Shown here: positions 4,977 through 13,223 of the stretch, piece after piece
Position numbering within the stretch: position 1 is the first letter of the stretch
How the letters are laid out: every line of letters starts with the position of its first letter
Virus record (IMG/VR): IMGVR_UViG_3300017917_003628
Location: 1 to 30,803 of that record
DNA length: 30,803 nucleotides
Direction: 5' to 3' (one strand)
DNA from: a virus
Translations under genes and position numbers: made by a program
Notes under the pieces: model-generated
Database searches by the model: none
Seen by the model: the letters and a program-made list of their open reading frames with translations, nothing else
What the model was told of the DNA's origin: nothing

Positions 4977-7028
4977 TTATTTTTCATGGGCAATAAATTC
5001 GCCGTTCCAGTTGTCTGGTAAATCTTGTTGCTTCATAAATTCACAACGCTCAATCCAGATCTTATAGTACTTGTCCATTTGTCCACCAAATGTACCTTTT
5101 AACTCTCCACAAAGTATAGCAGCCGCATCAAACTGTTTAGCTCTATACAACTCTTGCATTTTGTTATATCGTACTAAGTCTTTAGACCAGTCAGCACCAT
5201 TAGGACGTAATGCTGTATAAATTAAGTCTGCTACTGACTTGCCCTTAGGTTGTAAGTTGTCAATACACAAGTAGAAGAAATCGTCTTTGGTTCTGTTGTA
5301 GGTCTCGGCACCAATAATACATAACACACCGTATGCTTTACAACGTGCTTCTAAACGTGCGGCTGTTGAAACCATGTCGCCTAGGATGTCGTAGCTGTGT
5401 CTATCAGTGCTACCCATCTCACCAATAAAGCCAATACCTGTATTACAACCCCAACCCATTGCGGCTGGTGGTAAGCCTTGTGCTTCCATTTCTTTTGTGT
5501 AAGCATCAACAGCGTCTAACATCTGTAAGCCAACAGCAACAATGGTTCTAGCGTGGTTAGGATCTTCAATAGGAGCACCGTGAATGTGCATACTTGCGTC
5601 ACCCACATACTTGATAACCATACCCTTGTTGTCCATGATAGGACGACTAATAGCATCCATATATCCGTTCATGTACTTGCCAAGTCCAGCAACGTCATCA
5701 CCATAGTGTTCACCAATTGGTGTAAACCCACGTAAGTCAGAGAACATAACGCTTACGTCTTTACGTACACCACGCTTGATTAAGTCTGGATCTTTTTGTA
5801 GCATCTCTACTACTTCTTTAGAGCAGTAACCAGCAAACTGTTTCTTGATTGCTTGCTTCTGTAAGAACTCGCTTACAAACTTAACCCCATAGGCGTGTAA
5901 CGCAACAAGTAAAATGCCAGCAGTAAGAGCAGTAGCGTCCAAGAGAAACAAATAATTCGTAAAGCCCCATCTACTACCCAACACAGCAAGAACAGCAAGA
6001 ACAACGGTGCTAGCCAATCCAACATATACATACCTCGTTAAAAATAATAGTAATAAGCCTGATACTACCAAGGCAAGTATTTCTGCGCCGTCTGCCCAGT
6101 CGGGACGTTGAATTGTTACACCGTTAACCATTGTACCAACTACTGCGGCTTGTGCTTCGTGTGGCCACACAGCACCTTTAGATGTTGGCAACGGATTGCC
6201 TACACCCGCTAGTGTTGGACCTACAATAACAATAGCACCTTCTAAATTTTTAGGTAACTGTGTTAAATTAAAACTACGTGACTGTTGTGACCAATCAATC
6301 CAAACACGACCTAAACTATCCGTACTGATCGGACCAAATTTAGGAATACGCATTTTTTCCACACCACCTTCAAAGAGTTTAACTTGAACAGTGGAATCGC
6401 CAGCAGCAACTCTGAGTGTCTCTATAGCCATGCTAGGATATAGTTTACCATCAACTGTTACAATTAACGGTATACGTCGATTCACACCATCCACCTCTGG
6501 TAGTGTGTTTGTTATACCAACGCCAGCGGCGTTATTTTCTAACACAGGAACGTTAGCAATAAGTCCAGGATACTGAACTATCTGATCTGCAAACTCAGAA
6601 TTAATAACTGCTGATCCAGGATTGCGAGGAGTGTTTTTAGTTTTTTGTGCTGGAGCACTAGATAATACTACAGGAAATTCTTTTAGAGTTTGACCCAGCG
6701 CACCGTCTCCACCTGTACGATCCGGTTCTGGCATGAGTACATTAAGTACAACAAGGCCTGCTCCTCTCTGATATAAATCTCGTACAATTTCAGCATACTT
6801 TGCTCTTGGTAAAGGCCATTGGCCATATTTTGATAAACTATCCTCATCAATATTTACTGTTACAATATTGTTGAAGGTAGGTTCTTTGGCTATAATTAAT
6901 GTGTCAAAATAGCGCAATCTTATACTCTCAACGAACGGCGCATCAGCAACACGTATGCCTACTATAAGTGCTAATGTAAGTAATGCTGTCCACGGGCTAA
7001 CTAGAATTTTTTTGATGTTAAACTTCAT
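4977..7028 (-). CDS. CHASE2-domain class III adenylate cyclase
   Basis: 683 aa from the ATG at 7028, which overlaps the lipoprotein stop as ATGA; a longer reading from 7073 would sit inside that gene. Layout: N-terminal membrane segment (about 12-27), periplasmic CHASE2 sensor (about 30-300), three membrane segments (about 315-385), cytoplasmic cyclase (about 420-600). Both metal aspartates are present (FSDLRGFT Asp431; YVGD Asp477), as are the adenine-type specificity residues Lys473 and Asp547 and the catalytic Arg558. The usual transition-state Asn is replaced by Ser554 (GDMVSTAAR where families have VNxAAR), so activity may be lowered or altered. CHASE2 cyclases and FecR-domain proteins are often neighbours in bacteria; one lies two genes upstream here. 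Confidence 0.9.
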   Translation of the reverse strand: MKFNIKKILVSPWTALLTLALIVGIRVADAPFVESIRLRYFDTLIIAKEPTFNNIVTVNIDEDSLSKYGQWPLPRAKYAEIVRDLYQRGAGLVVLNVLMPEPDRTGGDGALGQTLKEFPVVLSSAPAQKTKNTPRNPGSAVINSEFADQIVQYPGLIANVPVLENNAAGVGITNTLPEVDGVNRRIPLIVTVDGKLYPSMAIETLRVAAGDSTVQVKLFEGGVEKMRIPKFGPISTDSLGRVWIDWSQQSRSFNLTQLPKNLEGAIVIVGPTLAGVGNPLPTSKGAVWPHEAQAAVVGTMVNGVTIQRPDWADGAEILALVVSGLLLLFLTRYVYVGLASTVVLAVLAVLGSRWGFTNYLFLLDATALTAGILLVALHAYGVKFVSEFLQKQAIKKQFAGYCSKEVVEMLQKDPDLIKRGVRKDVSVMFSDLRGFTPIGEHYGDDVAGLGKYMNGYMDAISRPIMDNKGMVIKYVGDASMHIHGAPIEDPNHARTIVAVGLQMLDAVDAYTKEMEAQGLPPAAMGWGCNTGIGFIGEMGSTDRHSYDILGDMVSTAARLEARCKAYGVLCIIGAETYNRTKDDFFYLCIDNLQPKGKSVADLIYTALRPNGADWSKDLVRYNKMQELYRAKQFDAAAILCGELKGTFGGQMDKYYKIWIERCEFMKQQDLPDNWNGEFIAHEK

Positions 7029-7165
7029 CTGCTTGCGGCTCCTGATGTGGTTGCAGGATCCCACTTGTGGCACCCTTTTGGTTGTCCGTTTTTGTCACAG
7101 AATGCTAGTCCGGCACACCCTGACAATAATGTAATTATACATAGAGTTAATGATTTTTTTAACAT
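7025..7165 (-). CDS. 46-aa lipoprotein
   Basis: Begins MLKKSLTLCIITLLSGCAGL: a basic n-region, hydrophobic core and lipobox LSGC with Cys17 as the lipidation site. The mature part is only about 30 residues and contains two further Cys (23 and 32) that could form a disulphide. It sits between the fibre/adhesin gene and the cyclase, overlapping the cyclase start by ATGA. Its ATG is only 5 bases from an ATAAATA motif and no ribosome-binding site is visible, so the start context is unusual. It could be a small accessory factor for surface assembly or for the cyclase sensor (inference). Confidence 0.65.
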   Translation of the reverse strand: MLKKSLTLCIITLLSGCAGLAFCDKNGQPKGCHKWDPATTSGAASR

Positions 7166-7169
7166 CTAA

Positions 7170-7176
7170 TATTTAT
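7170..7176 (-). promoter_or_regulatory. Late-type promoter motif, possible internal promoter
   Basis: Minus-strand GATAAATATTAGATG contains ATAAATA and matches the 22851 site over GATAAATATTAGAT. It would allow separate late expression of the lipoprotein, cyclase and peptidase genes. The lipoprotein ATG is so close that its mRNA would be leaderless or nearly so, which weakens the case. Confidence 0.35.
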
Positions 7177-7194
7177 CTAAGATTTTAGATGTAA

Positions 7195-9606
7195 TTATTG
7201 ACGAACTACAGTAGTACAACCCGCTGGATTTGTACAACTCTGTATAAGATTAAATGATTTTCCGCCTGTTTGTTGTAAATCAACGTTAGATGCTCCGCCA
7301 GAGTTTGTTAAATCTAGATTTGCATTATTTGAACTGCCGCCTGTTTGATTTGAGGTTACTGTGTGCCCGTTGCCGGTTAAGTTAACATTGAGGTAATGTT
7401 GCGCTGTTCCTGATTGCATTGATGTTACGGTATTACTAGAGCCACTAATGTTAGAAAACAGCAGTTGATTAGCATTGCCGCTTTGTGTATGATTGATAGT
7501 ATTTGAACTTCCTAAAATTGTAGTTTCTACATAGTGACTGCCGCCGGTGTTTGACTGGTTAGTAGTTAAACTATTATTCTGTCCATTTATTGAAGTATTC
7601 AAATAATTAGATCCTGATTGTGTTAAGTTAACAGTATTTGAACCAGTTCCACTCAGTGTCATTTCAATTTTATTTGGGCCGCCAGATTGGGTAACAGTTA
7701 TGTTATTGTAGTTACCAGATACTTGATCTATATACAAAGCGTTGTTATAAGTTTTTGTACTGTTATGCCATGTGTCAACTTTAGTTTGTTGTCCAGTGCT
7801 AATGTTTATACTACCGGATCCACTGCCAATTACTTCTTGACCAGTGCTGTTAGTCATTGTGATTGTTCCGCCTTCAACAGTTGGTCCTAAATTAACTGTT
7901 GATCCAGTAATGTTGACCACACTAGAATTTGAATATACAAATCCGCTAGTATCTACTGTATAATCAGTTAATGTTCCTGTTGTGTATGCATTATTAGAAA
8001 TAGTCTTTAGACCGGCACCGTAATCCCAATAAAACGTATTTCCAAAACCTCCAGTTGTGTTCCAGTACCATGCTTCTATGTTATAAGTTTGGCCTGCTAC
8101 AACATCCATCCAACCACTGCTAGTAGTTCCTACTATTGCTTGATATCTTATAGTATCGTTTTGGTTGATAATAGTATTTCCGTTAATACGTAGTACAAAT
8201 CCGTCATCTGTATTATTGTAAAAGTATAGTCTATACACACTACCAGCAGGATGTGCGGTAGTTATAGGAGCAGTAATGGTTCCATAATATCGCATAACTG
8301 TTCCATCGTTGGCCCCTATTAGGCTGTTGTCATTATTTGGCAAGTCAGAATTAGTAGCAATAAAAATACCGTTCAATGTAACTCCGCTGTTTACTGGATT
8401 ACCGTAATTGTTACGATTAGTTGATGGAGTATGGTAGGTAAAGTTCCAAGCACAGATACCTAATACACAACTATAATTTTTAGGATCATATCTCCATACT
8501 TGGAAATTAAGTCCACGTTGGATAGTTTGTGACGTGGATGTTGCTGTACCATTTGATTCTACAAAAGTAGCACTACCGTCTGCAGGTGTAACTGTGTTAA
8601 TGGGGGTGTTAATTGTTGTTAGTGTTGTTCCTGATATTGTGTTAGTGGTGACTGTGCTGGCAACTTTAGTTTGATACAATGTTTCTGTACCATTAGTTAA
8701 CGTGCTAGTTCCATCGCTATAAGTTGTTGTAGTAACAGGTGTTCGATATACTGATGTAACACCGGGACTGGTTACTACTGATCTATATGTATATGTTGTA
8801 GTAGTTCCTGTTACAGTTACAGTTGGTGTAGTAGATGCACCACCGCCAGTTCCAGCGTTAGCATCAGCAATAGTTAAGGTGCTAGTATATCCACCTGCTG
8901 TTCCGCTAGTAGTACCACCAGTAGCACTATAACCACCACCGCTGATGTTAGCAGTAACACCTGTTGCTTGTGTAGTACACATTACCGAACCACTAGTTGT
9001 TCCGCAAGCACCCCATCCAGTTGTACTGTTCCAACCTTGTGCCATTGTTCCTCCATAACTACCAAACTCTGGGTTATAGACTCTGTTAGTGCTGTCCCCG
9101 GAGATAGTCAATGTTGGTAATCTCCATTGTGCTCCGTAATCGCCTGCCCACCAAGACCCGTCAGTGCCAATCATTTCTACTTTCATATATGCAACAGAAC
9201 TACAATCTCCCCCACAACTGTTTACAGTCATACTAATTGTTACCCAAGGAGCAGAGTTATCACCTGGAGCAGTACTCCAAGCATTCATCTGGGTTAAATT
9301 TTGACTGTAGTTAGTTTGTTGTGTATAAAGTTGTGTACCAGAAGAATTATAAAATGTTAATCGTATATTACCCGTATCGTGTTCAAGTGGACGTCCGCCG
9401 CCACCGTGAGCATCAACTGTAAAAGTAATTGACGAAGCACTACGCATAGTGTTGTCTAACACAACATATTGGCTAATAGTACTACCAGCCGCATAGCTCA
9501 TGTTGGCGCTGTTATAATTTGTTCCTACATCAAACGCAAATGCCTTAGTGCATGAAACTAAGATAGACATTAAAACAAAAAATAGTATTGTAGGTAGTCG
9601 CATCAT
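7195..9606 (-). CDS. Secreted adhesin with PA14-like domain and curlin repeats
   Basis: 803 aa, start overlapping the FecR gene stop (ATGATG). Signal peptide about residues 1-24. Residues 25-175 form a beta-rich domain with a Cys pair (131, 135). A Ser/Thr/Gly-rich low-complexity linker spans about 200-365. Residues 435-530 resemble a PA14-type carbohydrate-binding domain, with the typical NNTDDGFVLRINGNTII core and aromatic-rich ends. From about residue 600 to 790 the sequence is a run of imperfect 20-25 residue repeats of the SxNxxxxxQxG type, as in curlin subunits. It is likely exported through CsgG and built into or onto the fibre as a tip or binding subunit. The domain mix is unusual; receptor is unknown. 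Confidence 0.65.
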   Translation of the reverse strand: MMRLPTILFFVLMSILVSCTKAFAFDVGTNYNSANMSYAAGSTISQYVVLDNTMRSASSITFTVDAHGGGGRPLEHDTGNIRLTFYNSSGTQLYTQQTNYSQNLTQMNAWSTAPGDNSAPWVTISMTVNSCGGDCSSVAYMKVEMIGTDGSWWAGDYGAQWRLPTLTISGDSTNRVYNPEFGSYGGTMAQGWNSTTGWGACGTTSGSVMCTTQATGVTANISGGGYSATGGTTSGTAGGYTSTLTIADANAGTGGGASTTPTVTVTGTTTTYTYRSVVTSPGVTSVYRTPVTTTTYSDGTSTLTNGTETLYQTKVASTVTTNTISGTTLTTINTPINTVTPADGSATFVESNGTATSTSQTIQRGLNFQVWRYDPKNYSCVLGICAWNFTYHTPSTNRNNYGNPVNSGVTLNGIFIATNSDLPNNDNSLIGANDGTVMRYYGTITAPITTAHPAGSVYRLYFYNNTDDGFVLRINGNTIINQNDTIRYQAIVGTTSSGWMDVVAGQTYNIEAWYWNTTGGFGNTFYWDYGAGLKTISNNAYTTGTLTDYTVDTSGFVYSNSSVVNITGSTVNLGPTVEGGTITMTNSTGQEVIGSGSGSINISTGQQTKVDTWHNSTKTYNNALYIDQVSGNYNNITVTQSGGPNKIEMTLSGTGSNTVNLTQSGSNYLNTSINGQNNSLTTNQSNTGGSHYVETTILGSSNTINHTQSGNANQLLFSNISGSSNTVTSMQSGTAQHYLNVNLTGNGHTVTSNQTGGSSNNANLDLTNSGGASNVDLQQTGGKSFNLIQSCTNPAGCTTVVRQ

Positions 9607-10712
9607 TTTTGAATTAAAGTAATAATAGTATTACCGCCTTGATTAACACGATTTTTAAATTCTATTGTACCTTGTGTTTGATATATTGTACTGTTTTGTG
9701 TTAGAGGAGTTCGAACGCATTGTATATCAGCACCGTTATCTCGACAAAGTTCAACTGCGGTGTCGTCTTTATAAGCAACGATTCCACTAGATTTTCTATA
9801 GTCAGGAAGTACTGGATCAACTGGTTCTAAAAACTTTTCGTCCAACGCATTGCCTACAAGATCAAACAAACTAGCTAAGAATCCATTATCTAAAAAATTC
9901 TTACTTAGTTTATCTTCGTATATCATGCTAGCTTGTACATCAAGCCAATTCTCAAGTCCTTTCTCTTTTAAAAAGTCAAAATCTAATGGGTTGAAAGATC
10001 TTTTCTGCTCTTCCTGAGCTTGTTTAATTTCTCTTGGAGGACTGACTATCAGCATATTACTAATAGCCATTTCGCTTAAATTTAAAACTTTAGGAGGAGT
10101 AGGAGGTACTGTTCTACTTTGTACTTTAGTAACTTGGAAGGGTTGATTTAAAATAACAGTACCAACATCGTTACTAACCTCAATCTGTCCTGTTTTGCAG
10201 TTTGATTCAATATCTTTTACGCTGCGGGTTGGTCTATCATTAGGACAACTTGGTAATAAAATAATAGTGCTTTCGCCTAATTCGTCTACTGTAGCAGCAA
10301 AGTCAGTACCCCGAACAGCGACGGTTGCGCTAGGGGTGTTAAGTGCTACATTTTGTGGAGAATTTTTAGCAATTTGTCCAGACGCATAGCGTACTGTGCC
10401 TAGAGCAATTTTAGCACCTAATTTTCCAGACTTAGACTTTGGATCATACACAAAGTCGTCTATTACAAGTTTAGAATTTTCATTTACTTGGACTTTAGTG
10501 TCATCCTCAAATGTTATACCTACTTTTCCTTGTTGGGTCCTGATAGCATCATTCATTTCTACTCCTGTACCTTTTGCTGCGGTTAGAGTTGAATTCTGCC
10601 TAGTAATAGTTGGAGGTGTATTTAATTGTTCCGTTACTTTTCCAATCGCCGCAATTGATTTTGACGATATGCTTAGTAACGGAACGCATAATATTGCCAG
10701 CCATAATTTCAT
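9603..10712 (-). CDS. FecR-domain periplasmic protein
   Basis: 369 aa. Signal peptide about 1-22 (ends SIAA). A FecR domain covers about residues 25-170: beta-rich segments with FEDDTKVQVNENSKLVIDDF and the hallmark NTPSATVAVRGTDFAATVDE. The C-terminal 200 residues are unassigned. It has no N-terminal anti-sigma region, so it is not a classical FecR regulator; stand-alone FecR-domain proteins commonly accompany CHASE2 cyclases and may bind or present a surface ligand. It lies between the curlin gene and the adhesin, with both junctions very tight (9 bases and overlapping), so all are one transcript. Confidence 0.85.
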   Translation of the reverse strand: MKLWLAILCVPLLSISSKSIAAIGKVTEQLNTPPTITRQNSTLTAAKGTGVEMNDAIRTQQGKVGITFEDDTKVQVNENSKLVIDDFVYDPKSKSGKLGAKIALGTVRYASGQIAKNSPQNVALNTPSATVAVRGTDFAATVDELGESTIILLPSCPNDRPTRSVKDIESNCKTGQIEVSNDVGTVILNQPFQVTKVQSRTVPPTPPKVLNLSEMAISNMLIVSPPREIKQAQEEQKRSFNPLDFDFLKEKGLENWLDVQASMIYEDKLSKNFLDNGFLASLFDLVGNALDEKFLEPVDPVLPDYRKSSGIVAYKDDTAVELCRDNGADIQCVRTPLTQNSTIYQTQGTIEFKNRVNQGGNTIITLIQK

Positions 10713-10721
10713 GGGGCCCTC

Positions 10722-11705
10722 TTAGTTTTTCTGTAATATTGTTAGCGTATTATGACCGCCACTCAATCTAATATTAGACAAGTTAGAAACTGATCCCTGT
10801 TGTGTGATACCAATAGTATTGTTAGAACTTCCTGCTAATAATTCTAAATTTGTACTATGTCCGGTACCCGCGCCACCGCTTTGGGCTAATGTGATAGTGT
10901 TATCATTACTGCCGCTGTTTAACTTAATGTTGGCATAATGATCAAACCCACCGCTTTGTGTTACGCTAGTTGTGTTGCCAGAACCAGTAATATCGATCAA
11001 CACTTGTGCGCCAGTAGAACCGTACGCACTTTGAGTCACACTAGTGATATTAGAAGCGCCAAAACTTGTTACACTAACTTGTCCCTTATTTCCAGTCATA
11101 TTAAGTGTTGTTTCGTTTCCTCCACCACCTGTTTGATTAATAACAGTTGTTGTTTGGTCAGCGTTAATAGTACCTGTGAATATGTTTCCGCTTCCGCCAG
11201 CAGTATTTACATTAAGCTGATTAGATGTACCAGTCATGTTTAATGTAGTAGTTGCGCCACCGTCTTGAGTGATGCCAATGACATTTCCACTTGCTGTCCC
11301 TTGTCCATTATTATTAATGTTAATATAACCAGTGTTTCCGCCGCCAGTGACTTGATAATTTAAGTTTACGCCAATGTTAGAATAATTTGTTACAGATCCA
11401 CCTTGTGTAGAATTAATACCTAATGCTAAAATGTTATTTGCACCAGTCTGTTCAATATTAATAGTTTGTGCGTTACCTGTTAATTTAGATGGATCGGTGG
11501 TGCCACCAGCAGTACCATTTAATAGAATACCTTTTACTCTATTTCCAGAACCATCTTGCGTCATAGTGATAGTTGAATTATCACCCGACTGATCTATATA
11601 GATGCTGTTGTCAGCCGCCATACCCAATGTTGTCATTGCAGACAACACCAGAATTGTAAGTAATTTTCTCGACAACTTACCAGCGCCTGTGCTACTTTTT
11701 TTCAT
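10722..11705 (-). CDS. csgA: Curlin-repeat (CsgA/CsgB-like) fibre subunit
   Basis: 327 aa from the ATG at 11705, chosen because AAGGAG lies 8 bases upstream; a longer reading from 11819 overlaps csgG and lacks that support. Signal peptide about residues 1-31 (ends GMA). The mature protein is an array of imperfect repeats with SxNxxxxxQxG spacing, such as SIYIDQSGDNSTITMTQDG and NTIGITQQGS, the pattern of amyloid-forming curlin subunits. It is about twice the usual CsgA length (about 150 aa), with at least ten repeat-like units, and ends ILQKN. It is very poor in Cys and charged residues. Expected to be exported by the CsgG pore and to polymerise outside the cell. Whether it is nucleator or major subunit cannot be decided. 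Confidence 0.8.
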   Translation of the reverse strand: MKKSSTGAGKLSRKLLTILVLSAMTTLGMAADNSIYIDQSGDNSTITMTQDGSGNRVKGILLNGTAGGTTDPSKLTGNAQTINIEQTGANNILALGINSTQGGSVTNYSNIGVNLNYQVTGGGNTGYININNNGQGTASGNVIGITQDGGATTTLNMTGTSNQLNVNTAGGSGNIFTGTINADQTTTVINQTGGGGNETTLNMTGNKGQVSVTSFGASNITSVTQSAYGSTGAQVLIDITGSGNTTSVTQSGGFDHYANIKLNSGSNDNTITLAQSGGAGTGHSTNLELLAGSSNNTIGITQQGSVSNLSNIRLSGGHNTLTILQKN

Positions 11706-11757
11706 TTTTCTGCTCCTTGGTGTTTTATTATTATTGTAGTACACCAGATATTTGTTT

Positions 11758-12594
11758 TTACTTCTGTTCTTCCCTGCCTTTCTCTGGCTTAACGTCGGAC
11801 TCTGTATAATCCCAAACACCCTTACGTTTGCCTTCCTTAATTAATTCAACAACAGCCATTTCAATAGTTGCTTTAGTTGCATATGTTCCTGGCTCATTTA
11901 TTGTTAATCCCGCTTCTGCTTCAAATGCTTGTGTTCCTTTATCAAAAAACTTCAATGCTGATACACTATCAGCACTACTCATGATAGTTTTTTGAACTGT
12001 TACACTTGCTAATACCTTACCAGTGTTTACGCTAACTGCTCGTAAACTTACGGTAACTGTGTCTGTACTCCATTGTGTATTTTTACCTATTCCAAAAATA
12101 CGCTGACCAATTCCGCCGCTTGTTGTTATTTGATCATAGCCTATGATTCCGCCTTCAAAAATAATGCCTGCAAATTGCATTGGCAGTAATGGTTTTGCGT
12201 CTTTTCCTTCATATGCTTCGCGCATTTGACGGATAATTAGTCGTTCTTTAGTTAAGTTATCAATACCTACACGCTCAACAACATCAAACCACTTACCTTG
12301 CCCAACATTTTGTAATGCTTGAATTAAAAATGTTTCGCCACCTTGTGTAACCGCTGTTGATAAACTAGCGATATTTGCTTGAGGTCTACGCTGTCCCGTT
12401 TTATCCATAAAACTGTAAACTGCTACACTTAATGGTTTTCCAACACTTGGTGGAGGTATCATTTCAAATTCTTTTTTAACCCCCTTCATTTGTGTTGTAA
12501 CTTCTGGATCTTTATCAAGGATACCAGTAGTTTGAACTACAGCGCACCCTGATAATAAACTTATAATTGCTAAGGAAATAATAGTTTTTTTCAT
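11758..12594 (-). CDS. csgG: CsgG curli secretion channel
   Basis: 278 aa outer-membrane lipoprotein that forms the nonameric curli export pore (type VIII secretion). Lipoprotein signal with lipobox LLSGC (Cys16). Core CsgG features follow: PPPSVGKPLSVAVYSFMDKT, FDVVERVGIDNLTKERLIIR, GGIIGYD and VSVNTGKVLASVTVQKTIMS. Length is close to E. coli CsgG (277). It starts 4 bases after csgF and precedes the curlin gene. CsgE and CsgD are not seen in the window. Phage-borne csgF/csgG genes are known in pelagimyophages (established), so the pair supports such an affiliation. Confidence 0.95.
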   Translation of the reverse strand: MKKTIISLAIISLLSGCAVVQTTGILDKDPEVTTQMKGVKKEFEMIPPPSVGKPLSVAVYSFMDKTGQRRPQANIASLSTAVTQGGETFLIQALQNVGQGKWFDVVERVGIDNLTKERLIIRQMREAYEGKDAKPLLPMQFAGIIFEGGIIGYDQITTSGGIGQRIFGIGKNTQWSTDTVTVSLRAVSVNTGKVLASVTVQKTIMSSADSVSALKFFDKGTQAFEAEAGLTINEPGTYATKATIEMAVVELIKEGKRKGVWDYTESDVKPEKGREEQK

Positions 12595-12597
12595 AAC

Positions 12598-13143
12598 TTA
12601 GTTCCCCGGCATTTGGAATGAGCTTAATGGAACGTAAACACAACTCATTCCATTATCTTGACAACTAGCTGTACTTGGATTAGTAGCAGTAGGATCTGCT
12701 ATTTTTAGCATAATGCAAGCACCATATGCTGTAGAACAGTTAGCATCGGTTGTGCTTAATACTTTAGACCAACTAATATAGTTGCCTTGAAAATCTATTG
12801 CACCTTGACAATTTGTGTTTGTGCTTGCAGTACAGTTATTGTTAGCAAACATAGCAGTTGCTACGTTTTGTGATATTTGTGCGTAGATACGTGATTCTAA
12901 GTTACTAACAAACTTAGCAAGGTTGGTATTTTTCTTATCAGATGCTTCTTTGTCAATAGCCGCTTGAATCTTATCGGCATTTGCTTTTTGAGCTGTTTGT
13001 TCTAAGTTATATATTGTTAATGTATGTGAACTATAACCTATGCCGTTAAAACTAGGACTTTTAAATTGAAAGTCGCCAATAGGCGCTGCCAAAACAACTG
13101 AAGGCAATAGTGTTAATAGTAAAAATTGCTTTATCTTGGACAT
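12598..13143 (-). CDS. csgF: CsgF curli assembly factor
   Basis: 181 aa; signal peptide about 1-19 (ends VLAA). The mature N-terminus PIGDFQFKSPSFNGIGYSSH matches the CsgF pattern of an (F)xFxxPxF segment, which in E. coli inserts into the CsgG constriction and positions the nucleator. This is followed by a helical region and a Cys-containing C-terminal half with probable disulphides. It is longer than E. coli CsgF (138 aa). First gene of the minus-strand surface operon, preceded by a GGGAG ribosome-binding site. Confidence 0.88.
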   Translation of the reverse strand: MSKIKQFLLLTLLPSVVLAAPIGDFQFKSPSFNGIGYSSHTLTIYNLEQTAQKANADKIQAAIDKEASDKKNTNLAKFVSNLESRIYAQISQNVATAMFANNNCTASTNTNCQGAIDFQGNYISWSKVLSTTDANCSTAYGACIMLKIADPTATNPSTASCQDNGMSCVYVPLSSFQMPGN

Positions 13144-13176
13144 TGGTTCGCTCCCGGTATCCTGTATTATATTTAC
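13143..13176 (-). promoter_or_regulatory. csgF leader with repeated promoter/leader motif
   Basis: Minus strand reads CTGTAAATATAATACAGG, then ATACCGGGAGCGAACCAATG. It contains a TATAAT box (13171-13166) but no good -35 at 17 bases; a late-type TAAATAT core overlaps it. CTGTA/TACAG can form a small hairpin. The 14-base GTAAATATAATACA is shared with the promoter at 751-779, and CCGGGAGCGAA is shared with the leader at 820-830. Confidence 0.45.
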
Positions 13177-13203
13177 AGCAACTGAGGAGGAAATAAAGCT
13201 ACT

Positions 13204-13223
13204 AGTTTAATCTAGATTAAACT
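13204..13223. repeat. Perfect 20-bp palindrome after the 615-aa gene
   Basis: AGTTTAATCTAGATTAAACT is its own reverse complement and begins directly after the stop codon of the 13224-15071 gene. As RNA it gives an 8-bp stem with a CTAG loop but no T-run follows on either strand, so it is a weak terminator at best. An operator or protein-binding site is an alternative. Confidence 0.5.

Noticed and set aside
7195-11705. CRISPR-like or tandem DNA repeats
   Set aside because: The repetition is at protein level (curlin repeats); the DNA units differ in length and sequence, with no conserved repeat-spacer structure.
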